Below are positions 22,479 to 33,300 of a DNA stretch of 62,080 nucleotides, piece after piece (positions within the stretch are counted from its first letter, which is position 1; every line of letters begins with the position of its first letter). Position numbers and translations under genes: made by a program. The notes under the pieces were generated by a model. The model saw nothing but the letters and a program-made list of their open reading frames with translations, was not told where the DNA came from and made no database searches. Source of the DNA: Branchiostoma floridae (lineage: Eukaryota; Chordata; Leptocardii; Amphioxiformes; Branchiostomatidae); contig NC_049991.1 in the NCBI RefSeq assembly GCF_000003815.2, forward strand, positions 22,345,041 to 22,407,120, read 5' to 3'.

Positions 22479-23934
22479 CTGAGTTCTCTTGTATTACAGC
22501 TTATGTTGACATTGGTTATTCAAAGGTGACTATCGTCAACCTTTGGACATCATTTGCGTGATTAATATGGAATTCTACAACATCTTCCTGATGAAGGATA
22601 TTTGTAACGGACGGGTTTTGAAAAATGATAATGAATTCATGTGACTTATGCTCGACATATTTTCACATCTAAACTGAGCAAACTCGCCACCTGATAGTGT
22701 TTTGACCGAGCGGATCAATCCCATAATTCCCACAACGATGTCTCACATAGATTAACCCAGTCAGAAATAAACCGATGACTATAGTACTTTTCCATAAGGA
22801 GCTAGTATCTCCACTGAACACTAAGTATTATCCAACGGAATTAAGGATCATACAAGTTGTCCATCATACACATATTTACTCGCTGTAGTGTAAGGGAGTT
22901 TATTTGTTTTTACTGTACTAACATGTGCGGACGCAATAGCGCCACCCTCTCAATCCTTTACACTGTATAATTACAGGTCATTACACAGAGTTAATATGTC
23001 ATGGCCCCCTGCCTGGGACAAACTACGTCACTCAACAGGCCAACTGGCGGCTGGGGTTGCAGCAGAGACACCTAGCACAAGCAGTGGATATTACATCCAT
23101 TGCAGAGGAACATGCAACCAATGGCTGTGTTCAATAGCAACCCTTCCCCCAGCTTTATTCCCACAGTTTCTTATTTTCTGACATAGCAGACATACCAGGT
23201 GTTCACAGGCTGAACAGTGTTTTTATTTACAAAAACAAAACAAAACAAAACAAAACAACACATTAATATATATATAAACATACACCACATAAACAAAACA
23301 GCTACACATTTCATACTGGAGTTTAATTGCTCTGTGCATACACGAGTCCAAAGCTGCAAATATGCTGCCCTAACACCAGGGAGGAGTAATCTAAACATTA
23401 CTTAACACTGCCAATCGGTCAGCTGAACAGCACCTAAACCTGGCAAGGAGCCACCTGAGCAATGTGTGACATCTGAACAATGCTTGCCACCTGACTCCGC
23501 AACATGAGCAATGTGTGACATCTGAACAATGCTTGCCACCTGACTCCGCAACATAGGTATCAGATAATGATGTATACGCCTCTTACAGTGACAGAAATGA
23601 CCATATGCGAGAGTGAGCCAAACCGTAATGCCATTGGCTCTATACGAGGCTGTTGTTCTTCGAATAAAACCTGAGCAACTTGAGATTTTTCAATCTCAAG
23701 AAGATAAAACTCTTTTACCTTTTAACTCATTCGATAAAACATAAGCCTGTTATAAAAACAATGGCATTACTTTTTATTCACCCTCTGCACTGCGTTTGGC
23801 GTTTTGTTCCATATGTACTGGTTATAATGAATGCCTATATAAAGGCCTTCCGTCGCGCCTCAAACACCGGGGAACAAAGACCACACAAGTTCTCTATTCA
23901 GCTGAGCTAACAGATGTGTTCCCCTCGCCAGCAG
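22479..23934. other. No gene seen; 51-bp direct duplication and AAAAC microsatellite
   Basis: Mostly unique. At about 23454-23553 a segment of about 51 bp containing GAGCAATGTGTGACATCTGA is present twice in tandem. A short AAAAC microsatellite lies at 23229-23256. No convincing coding sequence. Confidence 0.5.
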
Positions 23935-24550
23935 ACCAGGTCTGTTCGGGCACAACAACCATGACGGTAGCGGCCACAGCTTAACTATAGCTACTATCTA
24001 AGCATGACATGTCTGTCGGGTCTGGTCGGGCACAACAACCATGCTGGTAGCGGCCACAGCTTAACTATAGCTACTATCTAATCATGACATGTCTGTCGGG
24101 TCGGGTCGGGCACAACAACCATGCTGGTAGCGGCCACAGCTTAACTATAGCTACTATCTAATCATGACATGTCTGTCGGGTCGGGTCGGGCACAACAACC
24201 ATGCCGGTAGCGGCCACAGCTTAACTATAGCTACTATCTAATCATGACATGTCTGTCGGGTCGGGTCGGGTCGGGCACAACAACCATGCCGGTAGCGGCC
24301 ACAGCTTAACTATAGCTACTATCTAAGCATGACATGTCTGTCGGGTCTGTTCGGGCACAACAACCATGCCGGTAGCGGCCACAGCTTAACTATAGCTACT
24401 ATCTAAGCATGACATGTCTGTCGGGTCTGTTCGGGCACAACAGCCATGCTGGTAGCGGCCACAGCTTAACTATAGCTACTATCTAAGCAAGACATGTCTG
24501 TCGGGTCTGGTTGGGCACAACAACCATGCCGGTAGCGGCTACAGCCACCA
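23935..24550. repeat. Minisatellite, about 80-bp unit
   Basis: About 7.5 copies of an 80-bp unit containing ACAACAACCATGCTGGTAGC, CTTAACTATAGCTACTATCT and GACATGTCTGTCGGGTC. The number of GTCGG pentamers varies between copies (24257-24276 has three). Confidence 0.93.
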
Positions 24551-24829
24551 TCTCGGCATAAAAATTGTGTCCCCAGCGGACTGCAAAAATGCTGTATACT
24601 TGTAGGTGACATGCTTCACAAGGCTGTGTACTTGTAGGTGACATGCTTCACAAGGCTGTTTACTTGTAGGTTCACTGTGAAGCTCGACTCTACTGCCCAG
24701 CCCCTAACTAATAGCGCCCCCTCTATGGTCAGATGTAGGCCCTCATGACTAATGTTCTGTCCACCCCCCATGACTAATGGTACAGCCCACCCCATGACTA
24801 ATGGTACAGCCCACCCCATGACTAATGTG

Positions 24830-24993
24830 CCCCTGGCAGATTCTTTCTCTTCTTTTACAAACTCGCCATCTTTCTCCCATTTCCACAGCCTTCCTTTCTT
24901 GTCTGGTTGTTCTTCGGCAATAACATTAGGATCCCGCGGGGCAGTTTGGGTAAATAATGTGCCGTCAATCAAAGTCCCACAGTGTTCCTTCGG
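24830..24993 (-). CDS. Possible orphan coding exon
   Basis: On the minus strand a pyrimidine-rich acceptor ending TTTTGTAG (AG at 24994-24995) precedes an open frame that reads naturally as protein: acidic/basic and hydrophilic with WKWEKDGEFVKEEKE and IAEEQPDKKGR. I do not recognise the family. The 3' boundary is unclear: the frame runs into a short repeat (about 24740-24830) whose units each contain a GTGGGC donor-like motif. No neighbouring exon was found. It could be an exon of a gene whose other parts lie elsewhere, or a fragment. Confidence 0.35.
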
Positions 24994-26249
24994 CTACAAA
25001 AGAGGTAAAACATTAAAAAAAACGTCTAAAGATGCTGATTTTCTTAGAAACAACTGACAAGCTATCAGTGTCTTCCGCGAGTCAGATTGCGCCATGCAAA
25101 GCGACATTGCTTTTGCACATTCGACAGAACATGTGATAGAGCCCAGTACCCTCCATGAACTGAGGTTTTCAGACCCTCTTTCAACAAGGGGGTACTTACA
25201 ATTCCTTTCCTCCGATACTTGTTACAGTTAATAACTTATGCAGACTGTACGAGAGACCCCCCCCCCCCTCCCACAACGGGACCGAACAAAGGTCTATGAC
25301 GTAGACAGATGGTCCTGTAGAGGAGCGACAGGGCCGGGTTTACAAGTGTAGCTGTTCTATAACTGTCTAATATTGTCTACTTAAATTACACCGTGTTATA
25401 TCCATCTTTACAACCCGCAGTTTTATCTTACAGGTACAAAATACAATTTATTGGTACGCTGTTCCCTTTCTTGTAACTTGTAAGTTGTTAAATGAGACAA
25501 GCAGTGAGTTTTTTCTTCATTCATTCACAAAACAACCAAAAATATGGTTTTCTATAAACGCCTGCTCCGAATTGTCAAAATAAATTTGTTTTGCGTGACG
25601 TTCGGACTTCGAGTTCCCACCAAAAGGCCTTCAATAATGAACAAGAAGTTCCAGATTCCATTTTGACACTAGAAACCGCTAAATTGGAATAATATACGTT
25701 TATTTTAAAATACAAACCAATTGAGAATATAAATGGCCTTCTTTTTAGCCTCCATGTGTCAAGGATTGTTTTCGATGTGCCTGTCTGTCTGTCTGTGTCC
25801 GTAGTTATTTAAATACGCGGGTTTAACAATACTGCGTTAGCTTCCACTCAAAACAGTTAGTTCCCCCAGACAGTGCTAGACTAAGAAAGGTCGTAGGCTA
25901 CATAAATTACTAGCATACAGATGGAATCCAGAAAACAAACGTCGACATATTCCAGCCTACTAAGTATGGACTATGCATCTCTTCCCTCGCTGGGAAAGGC
26001 ACAATCCCGCCCAGAGAGCTGCTGTCTGTAATTACTTCCTACATCAGGGAACGCTAAGCCTGGGCTCATCCCTGCCAGGAGAAAACAGACTTTATTACAG
26101 CATCGACTGTTATTGATGGGGAAATAGAACGACCATTTATGAGGAAAAAGTGACGTTAATGACTTTTGGATCGGGGGAATGAGCCTGCGTCGCGGAGGAT
26201 TTATTGATGTCTATCCAGAAATCCCTGTTCTCTGATAAGCAGCAGCCTG
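24994..26249. other. No gene seen
   Basis: About 1.25 kb of unique sequence. No frame with a recognisable domain. Confidence 0.45.
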
Positions 26250-26254
26250 GCGCA

Positions 26255-28800
26255 GCTGTGAGATTCCATGACTGGTGCAGTAGGGATCAGTCATTGCAGC
26301 ATCGTGCCGTGATTCCATGACTGGAGCAGTAGGGATCAGTCATAGGAACATCGTGCCGTGATTCCATGACTGGAGCAGTAGGGATCAGTCATAGGAACAT
26401 CGTGCCGTGATTCCATGACTGGAGTAGGGATCAGTCATAGGAACATCGTGCCGTGATTCCATGACTGGAGTAGGGATCAGTCAAAGGAACATCGTGCCGT
26501 GATTCCATGACTGGAGCAGTAGGGATCAGTCATAGGAACATCGTGCCGTGATTCCATGACTGGAGTAGGGATCAGTCATAGGAACATCGTGCCGTGATTC
26601 CATGACTGGAGCAGTAGGGATCAGTCATAGGAACATCGTGCCGTGATTCCATGACTGGAGTAGGGATCAGTCAAAGGAACATCGTGCCGTGATTCCATGA
26701 CTGGAGTAGGGATCAGTCATAGGAACATCGTGCCGTGATTCCATGACTGGAGAAGGGATCAGTCATAGGAACATCATGCCGTGATTCCATGACTGGAGCA
26801 GTAGGGATCAGTCATAGGAACATCGTGCCGTGATTCCATGACTGGAGCAGTAGGGATCAGTCATAGGAACATCGTGCCGTGATTCCATGACTGGAGCAGT
26901 AGGGATCAGTCATCGGAACATCTTGCCGTGATTCCATGACTGGAGCAGTAGGGATCAGTCATAGGAACATCGTGCCGTGATTCCATGACTGGAGTAGGGA
27001 TCAGTCATATGAACATCGTGCCGTGATTCCATGACTGGAGAAGGGATCAGTCATAGGAACATCGTGCCGTGATTCCATGACTGGAGTAGGGATCAGTCAT
27101 AGGAGCATCGTGAAGTGATTCCATGACTGGAGTAAGGATCAGTCACAGGAACATCGTGCCGTGATTCCATGACTGGAGTAGGGATCAGTCATAGGAACAT
27201 CGTGCCGTGATTCCATGACTGGAGTAGGGATCAGTCATAGGAACATCATGCCGNNNNNNNNNNNNNNNNNNNNNNNNNNNNNNNNNNNNNNNNNNNNNNN
27301 NNNNNNNNNNNNNNNNNNNNNNNNNNNNNNNNNNNNNNNNNNNNNNNNNNNNNCAGTCATAGGAACATCGTGCTGTGTTCCTATCACTGGAGCAGTAGGG
27401 ATCAGTCATAGTAACATCGTGCCGTGATTACATGACTGGAGCAGTAGGGATCAGTCATAGGAACATCGTGCCGTGATTCCATGACTGGAGTAGGGATCAG
27501 TCATAGTAACATCGTGCCGTGATTCCATAACTGGAGCAGTAGGGATCAGTCATAGGAACATCGTGCCGTGATTCCATGACTGGAGTAGGGATCAGTCATA
27601 GGAACATCGTGCCGTGATTCCATGACTGGAGTAGGGATCAGTCATAGGAACATCGTGCCGTGATTCCATGACTGGAGCAGTAGGGATCAGTCATAGGAAC
27701 ATCGTGCCGTGATTCCATGACTGGAGTAGGGATCAGTCATAGGAACATCGTGCCGTGATTCCATGACTGGAGCAGTAGGGATCAGTCATAGGAACATCGT
27801 GCCGTGATTCCATGACTGGAGCAGTAGGGATCAGTCATAGGAACATCGTGCCGTGATTCCATGACTGGAGTAGGGATCAGTCATGGGAACATCGTGCCGT
27901 GATTCCATGACTGGAGCAGTAGGGATCAGTCATGGGAACATCGTGCCGTGATTCCATGACTGGAGAAGTAGGGATCAGTCATAGGAACATCGTGCCGTGA
28001 TTCCATGACTGGAGAAGGGATCAGTCATAGGAACATCGTGCCGTGATTCCATGACTGGAGTAGGGATCAGTCATAGGAGCATCGTGAAGTGATTCCATGA
28101 CTGGAGTAGGGATCAGTCATAGGAACATCGTGCCGTGATTCCATGACTGGAGCAGTAGGGATCAGTCATAGGAACATCGTGCCGTGATTCCATGACTGGA
28201 GTAGGGATCAGTCATAGGAACATCGTGCCGTGATTCCATGACTGGAGAAGGGATCAGTCATAGGAACATCGTGCCGTGATTCCATGACTGGAGCAGTAGG
28301 GATCAGTCATCGGAACATCTTGCCGTGATTCCATGACTGGAGCAGTAGGGATCAGTCATAGGAACATCGTGCCGTGATTCCATGACTGGAGTAGGGATCA
28401 GTCATAGGAACATCGTGCCGTGATTCCATGACTGGAGAAGGGATCAGTCATAGGAACATCGTGCCGTGATTCCATGACTGGAGCAGTAGGGATCAGTCAT
28501 AGGAACATCGTGCCGTGATTCCATGACTGGAGTAATGATCAGTCACAGGAACATCGTGCCGTGTTTCCATGACTGGAGCAGTAGGAATCAGTCATAGGAA
28601 CATCGTGCCGTGATTCCATGACTGGAGTAGGGATCAGTCATAGGAACATCGTGCCGTGATTCCATGACTGGAGCAGTAAGGATCAGTCATAGGAACATCG
28701 TGCCGTGATTCCATGACTGGAGCAGTAATGATCAGTCATATGAACATGGTGCCGTGATTCCATGACTGGAGTAAGGATCAGTCATAGGAACATCGTGCCG
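26255..28800. repeat. 2.5-kb minisatellite, 46/49-bp unit, containing a 100-N gap
   Basis: About 53 copies of a unit containing GTGATTCCATGACTGGAG and GGGATCAGTCATAGGAACAT. Two length variants (with or without CAGT after GGAG, giving 49 or 46 bp) are interspersed. Each unit holds ATGACTG and CAGTCAT as an inverted pair. The gap at 27254-27353 lies inside the array and probably marks assembly collapse. Confidence 0.95.
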
Positions 28801-29855
28801 TTACAGCTCTGGGGCATGTATAAAAGACTGCTACAGCTCTGGTGCATGTATAAAGGCCCGCTACAGCTCTGGGGCATGTATAAAGGACTGCTACAGCTCT
28901 GGGCCATGTATAAAGGTACTGCTACCACTCAGGGCCATGAATAAAGGACTGGCTACCACCTCTGAGGGACAATGTATAAAGGATCGCTACAGCTCTGGGG
29001 CATGTATAGAGGACTGCTACATCTCTGGGGCATGTGAAACGGACTGCTACAGCTCTTGGGCATGTATAAAGGACAGCTACAGCTCTGGGGCATGTATAAA
29101 GGACTGCTACAGCTCTGGGCATGTATAAAGGCCCGCTACAGCTCTGGGGCATGTATAAATGACTGCTACAGCTCTGGGGCATGTATAAAGGACTGCTACA
29201 GCTCTGGGGCATGCATAAAGGACCGCTACAGCTCTGGGGCATGTATAAAGGCCCGCTACAGCTCTGGAGCATGTATAAAGGACTGCTACAGCTCTGGGGC
29301 ATGTATAAAGGACTGCTGCAGCTCTGGGGCATGTATAAAGGACTGCTACAGCTCTGGGCATGTATAAAGGACTGCTGCAGCTCTGGGGCATGTATAAAGG
29401 ACTGCTACAGCTCTGGGCATGTATAAAGGACCGCTACAGCTCTGGGGCATGTATAACGGACTGCTACAGCTCTGGGGCATGTATAGAGGACTGCTACAGC
29501 TCTGGGGCATGTATAAAGGCCCGCTACAGCTCTGGGGCATGTATAAAGGATTGCTACAGCTCTGGGGCATGTATAAAGGACTGCTACAGCTCTGGGGCAT
29601 GTATAAAGGACTGCTACAGCTCTGGGGCATGTATAAAGGACAACTACAGCTCTGGGGCATGTATAAAGGACCGCTACAGCTCTGGGGCATGTATAGAGGA
29701 CTGCTACAGCTCTGGGGCATGTGAAACGGACTGCTACAGCTCTTGGGCATGTATAAAGGACAGCTACAGCTCTGGGGCATGTATAAAGGACCGCTACAAC
29801 TCTGGAGCGCGTATAAAGGACCGCTATAGCTCTGGAGCATGTATAACAGCTCTGA
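28797..29855. repeat. Minisatellite, 30-bp unit
   Basis: About 35 copies of a 30-bp unit, CTACAGCTCTGGGGCATGTA plus TAAAGGACTG. Directly abuts the 46/49-bp array. Divisibility by three makes long frames on both strands (10-residue repeats); these are not genes. Confidence 0.95.
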
Positions 29856-30308
29856 GGTATGTTTGTACCACTATGACGGATTGCTGTAGGTCTGGTAAAT
29901 GTTACGGATCACTACAAGACCCAAAACCCACTGTCATACTTGATACAAGATATCTCATCAAGACTTTTGGAGTTATCGTGTTGGTATACGCACAGTCAGT
30001 AATTTTGAATGTAAAAAAAAGGAGGACATATGGACATTCCTTCGTATTCGTGTTATGCACATTATGTATATTTCAAAGGAAAGTTGACTTCTGTAGATCC
30101 AATGTTTGTATAGTTATTATACATGTTGGTGGAGTTATGCATATTGCTTCATTCATTTGACATGATGGTAACACTCTATAAAAGGAGAGAAAGGCGAGGA
30201 TGTCACAAGCAGCAAATCTATAATCAGAATAATGGGCCTTGGTTAGAACCCTGATAAACTGTTTGCACTCAAAGCTTACTGCCATGCGATTTGTTTGTAA
30301 ATAGAATC
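29856..30308. other. 3' flank of the BRAT1-like gene
   Basis: Unique sequence downstream of the minus-strand BRAT1-like stop codon. No canonical AATAAA on the minus strand was found in this stretch, so the poly(A) site is unresolved. Confidence 0.4.
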
Positions 30309-33300
30309 TTAGTCATCATAGCAGTCCTTCTGGTTGCCTTCTCTCCGCCTGGCTCCAGACAAGATGTCCTCCAACAAAGACTGCAAGCTGTCTCCTCCCG
30401 TTTCCTGTGCAAGAATCTCCTCAAAATCTGTCTCCCTGAGGTACGTAAGGAAATGTTCCTGTTCTTCCAGATGTTGGTGAGAAACCACTGCTTTCAGCTG
30501 AGTCAGCATCCTGCAGGCCTTCTGTGCTACTTGCCTGTCGTAGTCATCCGCAGCCTCCACCAGCAGCTGCAGGCAGCCGTGAGAGGACAGCTTCTTCAGG
30601 GCAAGTCTCACTTCCGCATCAACGGCCTCATGTCTGAGGCTTTGAACATCAGGGCCTTGTGGTGGAGAACCCTGCACCATTGATCCAGCTGCAGAGCTAC
30701 ATGGATTGGAACCCTGCACCACTGATCCTGCTGCAGAGCTACATGGATTAGAACCCTGCACCACTGATTCAGCTGCAGAGCTACATGGATTAGAACCCTG
30801 CACCACTGATCCTGCTGCAGAGCTACATGGATTGGAACCCTGCACCACTGATCCAGCTGCAGATCTACATGGATTAGAACCCTGCACCACTGATTCAGCT
30901 GCAGAGCTACATGGATTAGAACCCTGCACCACTGATTCAGCTGCAGAGCTACATGGATTAGAACCCTGTACCATTGATCCATCTGCAGAGCTACATGGAT
31001 TAGAACCCTGCACCACTGATTCAGCTGCGGAGCTACATGGATTAGAACCCTGCACCACTGATCCAGCTGCAGAGCTACATGGATTAGAACCCTGCACCAC
31101 TGATTCAGCTGCAGAGCTACATGGATTAGAACCCTGCACCACTGATCCTGCTGCATACCCAGGAAGGTAGAGTGCAATCACGTGTTCCCAGAAACCCAGT
31201 GCTGCCAGTTTCACCTCCCAGTCCAGGTCCTTGGTCACAGCCTGTAGGATCTGCAACACTTGGCTGGGCTGGTGATTGGTCATCAGCTCACTCTGGGCAG
31301 CAGCTAATGGCAGCTGTCTGACCTCTGGTGACCTGTTGGTGCAGTTCACAACCAGGTCATAGGTCGCCTGACCTACAATAGCTTCTGCTACTCTGTGGGG
31401 CTGGAGGGCCTCTGCACTGTGTTGTTGCTGTTGGTTTTGGTGCTGCTGGTGTTGCTGTTGGTTTTGGTGCTGCTGGTGTTGCTGTTGCTGTTGTTGCTGC
31501 TGGTTTTGCTGTTGGTTTTGTTGTTGCTCTTCATTTTGTTGTTGCTCTTCATTTTGTTGTTTTTGTTGCTCTTCCTTTTGTTGTTGTTGTTGTTGTTCAT
31601 TGGAGGATGTGAAGATTGCCTGTCTGAGCCCATCACACTCCTGCACCCACAAGGACAGGCACCCGATGGCGGCTGTTCTCACGGCGGTGTCCACATCAGA
31701 GCCAACGATCTGCACCAAGGTGTCCAGCAGCTCTTCCTGTGTGTACATGCACGAGTACATGTAACAGACATGTTACATTCATATTCACAAAACACACATG
31801 TAAGTGACATGTTACAGTCATATTCACAAAACACACATGTAAGTGACATGTTACAGTCATATTCACAAAACACACATGTAACAGACAAGTAGTAACAGAA
31901 AAGTAACTGACCTGACTGATATGTGCATTGCTCAGCAGAGCGTCCAACACAGTAGATATGTTGGGGCTCCGTGCGGGCGCTGAGGTGGGTGTAGCTGTGA
32001 GGGGGCCTTGTACGGGTGCTGTAGCTGTGAGGGGGCCTTGTACGGGTGCTGTAGCTGTGAGGGGGCATCGTGCAAGTGCTGCCAGTGCGGAGGCCTGAGT
32101 GTAGCCAGAACCACTCTGAACACAGTCCCAGATGTTGCCATGGAAACCAGCCTGCACCAGCCAGGATGCAATCAGGCCGTTGTCTGGGCAGAACAACATC
32201 ATCAACATGTAATAACATGTAACCTAGTATGTACATTATACATATAGAACACAACACGGTGTATTCCGTATTGCCCAAGGTATCAGCCCGATGGCCGAAG
32301 GCGGCAGGAGGGCTGGGACCGAGGGTGATGCGGAATACACCGTGTTGTATTTTATTTATGTCATACCCACCTGAGAAAACCCATGTTTTGATGCGAAATG
32401 CGCCAGAAGTTGAACAGATTTGGTGCCCTCGAACCAAAAGTGTTGCAACAGCAATGTTCCAACATCCGAATCAGGTATTCGAATTGCCAACCGAGCCGTA
32501 TTCGGCCCGCTCGAAATGGTTCGATTTACTCGAAGAAAGCCTGTGTGATACGCCTTTTGAACCTGTGCGATACGGAAGCGTACGGCCCGGTCCGGAACAC
32601 CCGTATCGAACGTTTTCGCGTCACAGGTATGACATAACTACCAATATACACCTACGATTACATTATAAATTATACCTACCAACATACACCTACGATTATA
32701 TCATACATTACCTACCAACCTACTACCAACTACTCTCTCTTTGCAGCCAGGGGCTGAATTGATAGAAGCTTACCATAAACTGTAAGAGGCTGCCATTCGG
32801 TGCTTACACAGGTGACATCAATACAATAGTAATTGCCCCAGGTGCAGCCATAGGACTGTAGGTTTCTTTTCTATTCTTTTCGATAAGTGTGGTGGGCTTT
32901 TTAATATGCTGGAGGTGTGGATCTCCTCAAACACGGGGCCTCCATTTAATGTTCGATCCGAGGGATGTCAGGTGAAAATGAGAAACTAGGTTCTGCTGGA
33001 GAGGTCCCTCGGTTAGGGCGTGAAATGGAGGTCCCGTGTTCGGAGATCGCAACACCCCACACCCCTAGCATGTTGAAAAAAACCCCACACCTTTTGAGAA
33101 GGAGTAGGGGCTTGTTGTGGGACTGTACGAATCCTTACAAATCCTTCATAAGCGCATAAACATGGTAAATTCTTACACACATTAACATGGCAGGTTGTTG
33201 GATAGTTTTACACAATGGCTAAAGGACATAAAGCCAAACGTTGTAATAGATATAGTAATATCAAACCTAAAGTCACACGTTGTAATAGCTATAGTAATAT

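Noticed and set aside
21580-22561. Frames encoding 8-residue repeats on both strands
   Set aside because: A 24-bp unit divisible by three opens all these frames; no unique protein sequence.
23925-24550. Telomere-like repeat (GTCGG / GGTCG runs)
   Set aside because: The pentamer runs are short and embedded in an 80-bp minisatellite; no TTAGGG.
28922-30160. Frames of up to 266 codons across the 30-bp array
   Set aside because: 10-residue repeats from a 30-bp unit, open on both strands; the short unique tail has no domain.
30706-31170. Plus-strand and alternate minus-strand frames over the coding 42-bp repeat
   Set aside because: Shadows of the BRAT1-like last exon; only the minus frame that connects to conserved flanks is supported.
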